Shown: positions 57,114 to 64,000 of the stretch, in pieces
Position numbering within the stretch: the first letter of the stretch is position 1
Layout of the letters: each line of letters begins with the position of its first letter
Source of the DNA: Porphyridium purpureum
Lineage: Eukaryota; Rhodophyta; Bangiophyceae; Porphyridiales; Porphyridiaceae
Direction: 5' to 3'
DNA length: 64,000 nt
Assembly (NCBI GenBank): GCA_008690995.1
Contig: VRMN01000001.1
Coordinates: 1,488,001 to 1,552,000 of the forward strand
Translations under genes and position numbers: made by a program
Notes under the pieces: model-generated
What the model was told of the DNA's origin: nothing
What the model saw: the letters and a program-made list of their open reading frames with translations, nothing else
Databases searched by the model: none

Positions 57114-58814
57114 CTACAATGCGCAGTCAATGTTCAACGACGGCTGGACCCTAAAGAATGGCACTGTTTCCCCGGCTTCCTGTTCAACGACGTCTGCGTC
57201 ATTGCATACCACTAGATTGGCGCGGTGCCCGTTGCGCAAATAATTACTGACGAATTGAAGATTGCCGTAGCCTCGAGGGCGCATCACGCCGTTGAGCACA
57301 AGCGACAGGCCGAGCTTGCGCTCCTTCACCGGCTTGCTTGCCTCGCGCTGGATGCGCGTCAAAGCCTGCAGCTGCACGGTGGGCGAATCGTTAAACTTGA
57401 CTGCAAACTCACGCAGTACCGCTTCGACTTCGAGACGCGCTGTGTAAAAAGTCAGCTCGGGAAATGCCTCCGCGACAAGTCCAGAGGCGCGCCGTGTAAA
57501 CCAAGAGTCCATACCTTTGATCAGGGTGTCCTGGTCCGACGGTGCGACAGCACCATTCACCGAAATGCGCTGCGAGAGCTGATTCTTAAAACGCTTGAGC
57601 GTTTGATTTTGCAACAGCAGCAGCTGCTTATTGAACAGTGTGCGAAAGTTGTGCTGCACAAAGGTCGACAGGCGCGTTTGCTGTTCAGCCCGCACGGGCC
57701 ACTGCGAGAACAGGCTCGTTCCATCCGCATAGTCGCGCGACACTCGGCGCAACAAGCGATCCACGTCTTTTCCAAGCCCGCCCAGAAAGCACCCCTTCTC
57801 CGTATCAGAATACCAATGCCCGAATCGGCCACGAAGCTTTTTGTGCTGTTCGCTGAACACGGCGTCGCATCGGTACGCGGCGACGAGCTCGCGCTGGCTT
57901 GGAAGACTGGCGACCTGCTCGTCAGATAAATCGTTCCAAACCACTTCAGCGTAAGTTGCCAGTGCGTGCACTGGCACCGCCTTGCAGAACTCTGGCTTCA
58001 GTAGCGCTGATGTCTGGCCCGAGAGCCGTTGGCGCAATGCGTCAATGCCGGCGCGAAATTCAGTCGACCTGTAACGAATGTGCGGCAGGGTGACAAGCGT
58101 GAGTTCAAAGAGCACATCAAAGCCAGAGTCTTGATATGCGTCTGATTTGCTGACTGACTTCCAAAGCGACGTCATGTCATCCTCCACCATGCGCTGCAAC
58201 GTCTGCACGGACGATCCGTCGTCGTGATCGCGCACAACAAAGACCAGCGCTGTTCTTCGACCATCGTCGCGCGGAAAGATGCGGCAAAATTCAGACAGCA
58301 TGGTCCTGAGCAACGCATAGCCTGCAGCGTCATACCTGCCCAGATCTGAAGCATATACATTAAAGAAAATCACATCGGCGAGTGCGAGCGTAAACGAAAC
58401 ACACTGCGATGGGTTCCTGCTGCCAGCACTGCCCGACGCGGCGGAAGACGGAGCGGCGCTGGCTTCCTGGGATTCAAGGTCGAGTACAAGCAACGGCCGG
58501 CCGACATCAACGACACCCGGCTCCACGACGGATGCCCACACACCATGCGTGCCCGACGCGGCCGCGCGAGGCCCACATCGCACACCCAATTCAAACGATG
58601 CGTCAAACAGCTCGTTCAAAAGGGTCGACTTGCCGGAGCCTTTTGCGCCCACGGCTGCGATGCAGCAAACCTCAGCGTCGTCCGATTCGGCGCCGCCCCG
58701 CGCGACCAGCGCCTCCTGCAGCTGCTGCGCCACCTCGGCGCGCATTTCGCCGCGTCCGGACACCAGCTGCATCACGTCCACCTCTGCACTAGTGAACCCC
58801 TCATCTCCTTCCAT
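57114..58814 (-). CDS. RHD3/SEY1-like dynamin-superfamily GTPase, short divergent form
   Basis: Protein of 566 residues. The P-loop GAKGSGKSTLLNELF (56-70) is followed by the switch region THGVWASVV (RHD3: TKGIW), DLES (G3-like), and the G4 motif FVVRDHDD, where RDH is the mark of RHD3, SEY1 and atlastin GTPases that fuse ER tubules. The middle and C-terminal parts are helical. The C terminus lacks the expected hydrophobic hairpin and amphipathic tail, and the protein is about 200-250 residues shorter than plant RHD3. It may be soluble or use a partner. ATG 58814 was chosen; the GTG nine bases upstream was rejected. Confidence 0.75.
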   Translation of the reverse strand: MEGDEGFTSAEVDVMQLVSGRGEMRAEVAQQLQEALVARGGAESDDAEVCCIAAVGAKGSGKSTLLNELFDASFELGVRCGPRAAASGTHGVWASVVEPGVVDVGRPLLVLDLESQEASAAPSSAASGSAGSRNPSQCVSFTLALADVIFFNVYASDLGRYDAAGYALLRTMLSEFCRIFPRDDGRRTALVFVVRDHDDGSSVQTLQRMVEDDMTSLWKSVSKSDAYQDSGFDVLFELTLVTLPHIRYRSTEFRAGIDALRQRLSGQTSALLKPEFCKAVPVHALATYAEVVWNDLSDEQVASLPSQRELVAAYRCDAVFSEQHKKLRGRFGHWYSDTEKGCFLGGLGKDVDRLLRRVSRDYADGTSLFSQWPVRAEQQTRLSTFVQHNFRTLFNKQLLLLQNQTLKRFKNQLSQRISVNGAVAPSDQDTLIKGMDSWFTRRASGLVAEAFPELTFYTARLEVEAVLREFAVKFNDSPTVQLQALTRIQREASKPVKERKLGLSLVLNGVMRPRGYGNLQFVSNYLRNGHRANLVVCNDADVVEQEAGETVPFFRVQPSLNIDCAL

Positions 58815-59328
58815 CGCACCCACTCGCTCTCACTTGCGCCCTCCCACGCCGCTTCCCAGATCGCAACGAGCGTCGGCTCACGTGTATTACTTTTTCCGAC
58901 GAGAACTGCCCCAAGTCGTAAACCGCCGATCGGACGCGCGGCCCGCGCGCTTGCTGCTCTCACAATGTGCTGCACAAGAGCGAGCGACTTGTGTTCTCCA
59001 CGCGCACCAACACGCCACACCCCCAAGCGCCGCCACAATCTCTCCCGATCTCACACGCACGCCGCCGGCCGCAACCCAGCGCCCCAAAACAAAAAAAAAG
59101 CGCGTATCGGTTTCCACCACTCCCGGGAAACCGATGAACCATATAAACCATTAAACCGTTCAGCACACCCCTGTTCAACACCAAGAACAATTAAAAAAGG
59201 AATAAAAATAGTTAAATAATATGTATTAAAAATAAAACCAAAATAACCGAATGAACCGAATCGAGGATTAGTTGGCAAGAAGAGAGAGAGAGAGAGAGGT
59301 TGTGGTGGTGGTGGGGCGTGGCGTGTGG
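58815..59328. promoter_or_regulatory. Divergent promoter region of the RHD3-like and YFH7-like genes
   Basis: About 510 bases. The centre (about 59100-59265) is A/T rich with repeated AACCG or AACCA motifs (AAACCGATGAACC, AAACCATTAAACCG, ATAACCGAATGAACCG). A sense-strand (AG)n run at 59279-59299 lies 30 bases before ATG 59329. Confidence 0.5.
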
Positions 59329-60372
59329 ATGTGGCCGTCCGCAGTGAGAATGAAGCATGCCGGAGCAAACGAAGGGGCGCCGCTGCATGCGCGGAAGAAT
59401 CTGCGGTTTGCGTGCGACTCGGTATGCGGACATTCGGTCGGTGTTCGAACCGCCGAGGTGAGCAAGGTTCAGGTTGGCTTTGCGGCCTGCACGGCGCCGG
59501 ACACGGCTAGAGTGGCGAACACTGCACAGGTGAGTGCCGTGCGTGGCAGAGTGCATGGGCGGAGATTCGCCTCCACGCAGAGGCAAAGATGCTGCGTGCG
59601 CGCGAATGCGCGCGTGGTGATGCAAGGGAAGCCGCCCTCAGGAAGCCCCACAGTCGAGCAAGTCGGCGACATGATTGCTCGCCACGTGCTGGAAACATAC
59701 TTGTCTGGTCCTTTGGACCAATTGCAAAATGGCGCGGACCAGAAATGCAAACGCGTGCTTTTCGGAATCTGCGGTGTCCCCGGGGCCGGGAAATCCAGCA
59801 CGTGTGAGCGCGCATTCCGAACGCTCGGCAAGCTGGACAATGGCAGACTGCGTGATCGGGTCGCGATGCTGCCGATGGACGGATTCCACTTTTCGCGAAG
59901 TGAACTCGATGCAATGGAAGATCCGACTTCCATGCATGCGCGGCGCGGCGCCGAGTTTACATTCAATGCAGCATCCTTTGCGCAAAAGCTGCAGGAGGTC
60001 CGCGATGCAGTGGGTGAAAAAACTGTGAAAGCGCCTGGCTTTGATCACGCGCTAAAAGACCCTTCGCCAGACGTGCACGTGATTCCGCCATCCGTGCAAG
60101 TTGTGCTTGTCGAGGGCAACTACTTGCTGCTAGATACGGGGTTGTGGCGCTCGTGCAAAGTGCGGCAAATGTGTGATGAGGTGTGGTTTCTGGACGTGTG
60201 CCCTGTTCATGTGGCCTTGTCGCGTGTCAAGCGTCGTTTGATTACAGAAATAGGCCTGACAGAATCCGAAGCGGACAAGCGCATCCGTGACAACGACTCT
60301 TTGAATGCCGTTCAGATTTTGGATTCGCGCAAACATGCAGATCGCGTCGTGACAATGGCAGACTTTTTCTGA
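59329..60372 (+). CDS. YFH7/uridine-kinase-like P-loop kinase, probably organellar
   Basis: Protein of 347 residues. The first 110 residues are Arg/Ala/Cys rich with a few acidic residues, a likely transit peptide. The kinase core has a Walker A, GVPGAGKSS (149-157), the substrate loop LPMDGFHFSR, the RRGAEFTFNAASF segment, PGFDHALKDP, and VVLVEGNYLLLDTGLW (Walker B region), ending RIRDNDSLNAVQI. This matches yeast Yfh7 and related proteins of the uridine kinase/phosphoribulokinase family; the substrate is unknown. Divergent from the RHD3-like gene and convergent with the AGC kinase, 84 bases from its stop. Confidence 0.8.
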   Translation: MWPSAVRMKHAGANEGAPLHARKNLRFACDSVCGHSVGVRTAEVSKVQVGFAACTAPDTARVANTAQVSAVRGRVHGRRFASTQRQRCCVRANARVVMQGKPPSGSPTVEQVGDMIARHVLETYLSGPLDQLQNGADQKCKRVLFGICGVPGAGKSSTCERAFRTLGKLDNGRLRDRVAMLPMDGFHFSRSELDAMEDPTSMHARRGAEFTFNAASFAQKLQEVRDAVGEKTVKAPGFDHALKDPSPDVHVIPPSVQVVLVEGNYLLLDTGLWRSCKVRQMCDEVWFLDVCPVHVALSRVKRRLITEIGLTESEADKRIRDNDSLNAVQILDSRKHADRVVTMADFF

Positions 60373-60456
60373 GATGGGCTAGCTCCCCCCCCTTATCCTT
60401 TTGCTTCGTGAAATCGCAAGAAGTCGAACAGCACAGCCTGCTGTAATGCCGATGGC

Positions 60457-62619
60457 CTATTCCAATGCGTCAATGCCTGAAAAGAGCGCATCCAATTCTT
60501 CCACATTCTTTGGATCTAGCTCCACAGTTGGGCCGTCATCACGCAGCTTAATCTCGATCTCGTTCAACGTTTTGGACGCCTTTTGGACCAGCTCATTTGG
60601 ATACTCATATTCGGGTACGATAGGAGCTGGTATGTCCATCAACGCGTCCCATTCCACACCTGCAAACCAAGCGTGAGACTTAATCTCGGCCACGCTCCCG
60701 TAGCCCAGCCGTTGCGGTGGGTTTTTGTGCAGTAGTTTCAGAATCAAATCGTGGCAGGCTTCGCTCGCGCCGCTAGCGCCGGTTCCATCGGTTTCTGCAG
60801 ATGGAAACTCGGGCGCCTTTTCCACGATGTTTTTGAACGTCTCTTCCTGGGATTCTCCATGGAAGGGCGTGCGCGCGTATATCAGCTCGTAAATAAAAAT
60901 CCCGAGGCACCACCAGTCAAGCGCAAAGTGCTGCGGCAGTCCGGATGCAACTTCAGGGCTGATGTATTCTTCGGTTCCCACGAAGCTTCGCGAGCCCATA
61001 AGCGCGGCGTCAAAGCGTGTCGACTTGTTTCGCACGGGTACTGCCCCCATATCTTTGACTGAGTTTGCTCGAGCTCGTGTCGTCTTGTCCCATTTGATCT
61101 TGACCTTGCTCTTCTCTGGCGGTGGAGAGTGCGACTTCTCGACAAGAGGCACAGCCTTGGGCTGCCCAGCTGTGTGGTGCGGTTGACTGCTCACCCGTGG
61201 CACGCTTAACGACACAATGGGATCGATTTTGGTGCACAAATCAAAGTCGGCAAGCGCGACGTGGCCTGAGCCGTAAACGAGAACATTCTCTGGCTTGAGG
61301 TCGCGATAAATGTATCCAAAGGAGTGCAGGTGCTCCAAAGCAAGCAGCACCTGTGCGGCATAGAAGCGGGCTGCTTCTTCGGACACGCGCGGGCCGAAAG
61401 GCTGCTTTCTGAGCATCTTGTACAGTTCGCCGCCGGGCATGTGCTGCATCACAAAGAACAGCCTGCGTTCGGTGTGGAAGGAGGCAAATGTCCGAACCAA
61501 GTTTGGATGTTTGACGGTGCGTAGAATCTCGTGCTCAGTAAGAGCACGCTGGACTCTGCCACTACGCACCAAGTCCTCTTTCAGCACGACCTTGACCGCG
61601 TACAAAACTGGCCGCGAGTCACTCGCGTTCTCGTCCGAGCGCGCCTCCTGCTCCGCCTTTTCGGTCGCCCCGTTTGCGCTTGGCGCAATGCATGCGAGAT
61701 ACACTGTTCCATGTGCGCCACGTCCAAGACGTTTCACCTTGAGAAATCTGTCTGGTGACAGTTCGTCCTGGGAGAGCAAGAATCTTTCCCGGTCATTACC
61801 TGCGCTGACGCCGCCCTCGACGACAGCAAAACGCACGAGTGAAGACGCGCGATGCACACTCGCGGTGTTGCGCGGTGAAAAAGTTTCGTCACAACCGCCA
61901 TCCTCCGAAATGAAGCCAGGCGTGGAGATGAACAAATTCATGACCGAAAGGCGAGACATGGGAGTCATTGGACCGAACCCGCCCGCACCGCGAGGGCTTG
62001 CACTGGCTGCCGCGTTTCCTGCTCGTCGTTTTTCCGAGAGCAGGCGCAGCAGGTTGGACGGTTTTTCTAGCAGCGAGTCTGAAAGTGGCTCTTCCCGCAA
62101 GGATGGCGAGCTAACGTTCAGCGACCCTTTAAACGAGTAAGGTGCCTCAGCGTCATCGTTATCCTCATCAAAATCCAGACCGTCGTTGTGAACGTCCTCG
62201 TCCACGTCCACGTCGATGTCGATGTCGATGTCGATGTCGATATCCGCTAAAGACAACGACACTGGTTTCGCTTTCGCGATGTTTTTGCTATTCGTAGCGA
62301 ACCCAATGGTCGACTTGGTTCGCACAGCCTTTGGCTGAGATTCCTTGCTCTCATCGACCTTGCTGGTCGCGAACAGTTTTAGTCCTTGAACATTAGATCC
62401 CTTCTGCTCCGCCGGCACAAGCGAGTGCGATGTCGAGTCTTTCACTCTTGTGCGGATCTTTTGAAGCCGCAACCGTGATCGCGGCGACGTCGCCTCGCTG
62501 GGTGCATGCGCCTTGCTGGTGCCAGATTTGGACGCAAGCGAGGAGCTTTTATCGGACAGCCCGGCGGCAAGGTCTTCCACAGTCGGCAGCCTGTTCGCTT
62601 TGAATGCCCGCATCGACAT
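60457..62619 (-). CDS. AGC-family Ser/Thr kinase with DFD motif and activation-segment insertion
   Basis: Protein of 720 residues. After a disordered N-terminal third that includes an (Ile-Asp)n/(Val-Asp)n run, the kinase domain starts at about 295 with LGRGAHGTVYLA, has the catalytic Lys in YAVKVVLKEDL, the loop YRDLKPENVL (about 437-446) and DFD (458-460) in place of DFG. About 65 extra residues follow before SFVGTEEYISPEVASG. DFD plus such an insertion marks plant AGCVIII kinases (phototropin, PINOID, D6PK). No LOV domain is present here. The C-terminal tail is acidic and lacks a clear hydrophobic FxxF end. The start is ATG 62619. Confidence 0.88.
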   Translation of the reverse strand: MSMRAFKANRLPTVEDLAAGLSDKSSSLASKSGTSKAHAPSEATSPRSRLRLQKIRTRVKDSTSHSLVPAEQKGSNVQGLKLFATSKVDESKESQPKAVRTKSTIGFATNSKNIAKAKPVSLSLADIDIDIDIDIDVDVDEDVHNDGLDFDEDNDDAEAPYSFKGSLNVSSPSLREEPLSDSLLEKPSNLLRLLSEKRRAGNAAASASPRGAGGFGPMTPMSRLSVMNLFISTPGFISEDGGCDETFSPRNTASVHRASSLVRFAVVEGGVSAGNDRERFLLSQDELSPDRFLKVKRLGRGAHGTVYLACIAPSANGATEKAEQEARSDENASDSRPVLYAVKVVLKEDLVRSGRVQRALTEHEILRTVKHPNLVRTFASFHTERRLFFVMQHMPGGELYKMLRKQPFGPRVSEEAARFYAAQVLLALEHLHSFGYIYRDLKPENVLVYGSGHVALADFDLCTKIDPIVSLSVPRVSSQPHHTAGQPKAVPLVEKSHSPPPEKSKVKIKWDKTTRARANSVKDMGAVPVRNKSTRFDAALMGSRSFVGTEEYISPEVASGLPQHFALDWWCLGIFIYELIYARTPFHGESQEETFKNIVEKAPEFPSAETDGTGASGASEACHDLILKLLHKNPPQRLGYGSVAEIKSHAWFAGVEWDALMDIPAPIVPEYEYPNELVQKASKTLNEIEIKLRDDGPTVELDPKNVEELDALFSGIDALE

Positions 62620-63581
62620 CTTTGAGAATGGAGGATGGGAAGTGTGCGCAGTCCGCGAGGCTCCAAGCCAAACTTTTCGCGAGCACCGAAAACGCCAAGC
62701 TCGATCTCGACGCGAAAGCTACACCCCACCTCTTCTTTGTGCGCCCTCGTCCGCAGCCACACGCACAAACGTCCGCGTGCACGTGCTCGACGTGTGTGAG
62801 TCGCCTCACCACTCACCTACAGCTCGCAGCCGGCCGGGCGGCGGCACTCTCGGTTCTGGCAGCCCACTCTGCGCAATCCCGCGTTTGCCAAGACCCGCAT
62901 GTCCGTGCAGGCGCGGAAATCCAGCTGCGTTTTAAGTCAGTGACAAGCCGAATCCTCTCTAATCTGACGCAGCGTACAAACACCGCGCTGCTCGCTGCGA
63001 GGCCCGTCTCGACACGCGAACCGGTAGCTGCACCAGCCCCTCGCGCGCTCCCGCTCAGCAACTCACAACCTCAACGACGAGCACAACTGAATGCGTATGT
63101 ACGTGCGTGCACGCGTGTAAGCGCCCAGCCACTGCGCGGCCCACGAGGAGAGAAAGGGGCGCTGGCGCAGCGTCACGCATCCATCCATTCACCCATCCAC
63201 ACCGCGTGTCAGCCTACTGTCCCACACACGCTGTCTGTCCCGTCCCCCAACGCAAAATTCTCCGTGCCGCAAAACGGCTCACAGCGTAACCGCTCTAACC
63301 GCTCTAACCGCTCTAACCGCTCTAACCGCTCTAACCGCTCTAACCGCTCTAGCCGCTCTAGCCGCTTTAACCGAATCAGCCGGAACCTCCGGATGGTTTG
63401 AGGTACAGTTGCGGCGCACCTGCGTTTGGCGCGACGGCTCTATTAAAACAGCGCGTTTGTATAATAACCTTACACTCGAATTGAGAAGAAAGAGGTACAG
63501 TGCTCGAACCGTAACGCGTGTTTCGTGGCAGGGCGGCCGAGGGGAGCAGGAATAAGGGAGGGAGAGTCGAAGGGCCAGAGG
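62620..63581. promoter_or_regulatory. Long divergent region between the AGC kinase and Asterix genes
   Basis: About 960 bases with no gene. It holds the 9-base AACCG tandem array (63287-63373) and two GAGGTACAG motifs (63400-63408, 63492-63500), both within 185 bases of the Asterix start. Open frames on both strands are Arg/Ala/Ser-rich by-products. Confidence 0.5.
63287..63373 (+). repeat. 9-bp tandem array with AACCG core, about ten units
   Basis: Seven perfect units TAACCGCTC (63287-63349), two units with TAGCCG (63350-63367) and a last partial TAACCG. It lies about 210 bases upstream of the Asterix ATG. The AACCG core recurs singly in other divergent promoters of this window. Confidence 0.95.
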
Positions 63582-63896
63582 ATGTCGGGGGTGGTTGGGG
63601 ATGGCGGCGCGGCCGGGAGCGCGCCGCGCGTGGTGCCGTTCAAGCATGTGGTGAAGCCCGCGGAAGACGCGCCGGTCGACGCGTTCATGTTGTTGTCGAT
63701 GGTGTGCGGCGTGTTTGTGCTCGTGTTCAAGATCCGCATGTACTGCTGGTTCACCTTGCTGTTCTTCATGGCGTCCGTGGCGAACAGCAAGGCCAGCGAG
63801 GTCGATTCAAAGCAATTGATCTCCTCCTTCTTCCTCGTCCTCATGACGTTCTACATGGGCTACATCGGGCCCATGCTCGCCGCGCGCGCGGGTTAG
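63582..63896 (+). CDS. Asterix (WDR83OS/PAT10-type) ER membrane chaperone subunit
   Basis: Protein of 104 residues. In animals, Asterix pairs with CCDC47 in the PAT complex that shields membrane helices during insertion at the ER translocon. The family pattern is visible: polar N terminus, first membrane segment (FMLLSMVCGVFVLVFKI), CWFTLLFFMASVANSKASE, which matches the animal WxxxxxxFxSFANSRSSE block, then KQLISSFFLVLMTFYMGYI. The length is normal. I chose ATG 63582; an upstream frame from 63525 lacks an ATG. Confidence 0.88.
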   Translation: MSGVVGDGGAAGSAPRVVPFKHVVKPAEDAPVDAFMLLSMVCGVFVLVFKIRMYCWFTLLFFMASVANSKASEVDSKQLISSFFLVLMTFYMGYIGPMLAARAG

Positions 63897-64000
63897 CGCT
63901 TCGACCCTTGACCATCCCTTTAGTAAACCAAGCGCATGACGCGCGCGAGAAAGAGCGCGTACAAATGTGTACATCATGTCGCGATCTGCGTGGAGTGCGT
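63897..64000. other. 3' flank of Asterix to window end
   Basis: About 100 bases with nothing recognisable. Confidence 0.4.

Noticed and set aside
59437-59455. T-arm-like hairpin with TTCGAAC loop (tRNA candidate)
   Set aside because: No matching acceptor stem or D-arm upstream; it lies inside the YFH7-like presequence.
63287-63373. CRISPR array or interstitial telomere
   Set aside because: Units are 9 bases, contiguous and without spacers, and the sequence is not a telomere repeat of the CCCTAA/CCCTAAA kind.

Overview
The window looks like nuclear DNA of a compact, intron-poor, GC-rich photosynthetic eukaryote. I favour a unicellular red alga of the Porphyridium type. The evidence is a nuclear cytochrome c6 gene with a bipartite thylakoid-lumen presequence, several probable plastid-targeted proteins of bacterial or cyanobacterial type (YqeH-like GTPase, RimP-like, RlmN, a phosphoribosyltransferase, a DUF3598-like protein), full-length single-exon genes for conserved eukaryotic proteins (CCT5, SEC23, UBC13, NAD synthetase), and secretory-pathway sulfotransferase-like proteins. 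The species assignment is inference; no rRNA or plastid DNA is present to confirm it. I call 33 protein-coding genes, none of which needs an intron.

Layout. 0-1.4 kb: 3' end of a Ty1/copia-type retroelement. 1.5-9 kb: a DP-type cell-cycle transcription factor with E2F sites in its own upstream region, a phosphoribosyltransferase, a TFIIS-like/OSCP1 divergent pair, and CCT5. 9-15 kb: an ApaH-like phosphatase with a very long extension, an FAD oxidoreductase and a small unknown protein. 15.4-16.8 kb: a decayed Tc1/mariner element with TA flanks. 17-29 kb: BAR-like protein, YqeH-like GTPase, UBC13, SEC23, a lipase with a C-terminal thioredoxin-like domain, and cytochrome c6. 29.6-41 kb: sirtuin/TPR-J divergent pair, YqaJ-type nuclease head to head with a membrane protein, NAD synthetase, RimP-like/SWIB divergent pair. 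41-50 kb: DUF3598-like/Bin3 methyltransferase divergent pair, a small membrane protein, and an RlmN/SEC14-GOLD pair whose start codons overlap. 50-55 kb: gene-poor stretch, then two sulfotransferase-like genes in tandem. 55.5-64 kb: zinc finger-Nudix protein, an RHD3/SEY1-like GTPase and a YFH7-like kinase (divergent), an AGC kinase with a DFD motif, and the ER protein Asterix.

The genes are housekeeping in type and fall into themes rather than operons: chromatin and transcription (DP, TFIIS, SWIB/DEK, sirtuin, Bin3), secretion and membranes (SEC23, SEC14-GOLD, RHD3-like, BAR-like, Asterix, sulfotransferases, lipase), organelle gene expression (RimP, RlmN, YqeH, perhaps the YqaJ nuclease), and NAD/nucleotide metabolism (NAD synthetase, sirtuin, Nudix, ApaH-like, PRTase). 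Many genes lie head to head over roughly 30-500 bases. Recurrent upstream features are sense-strand GA-rich tracts, an AACCG motif and a GAGGTACAG motif.

Start choice: many reading frames extend upstream of the first ATG through GTG or TTG. I used the first plausible ATG in each case and note alternatives. No tRNA, rRNA or CRISPR array was recognised.
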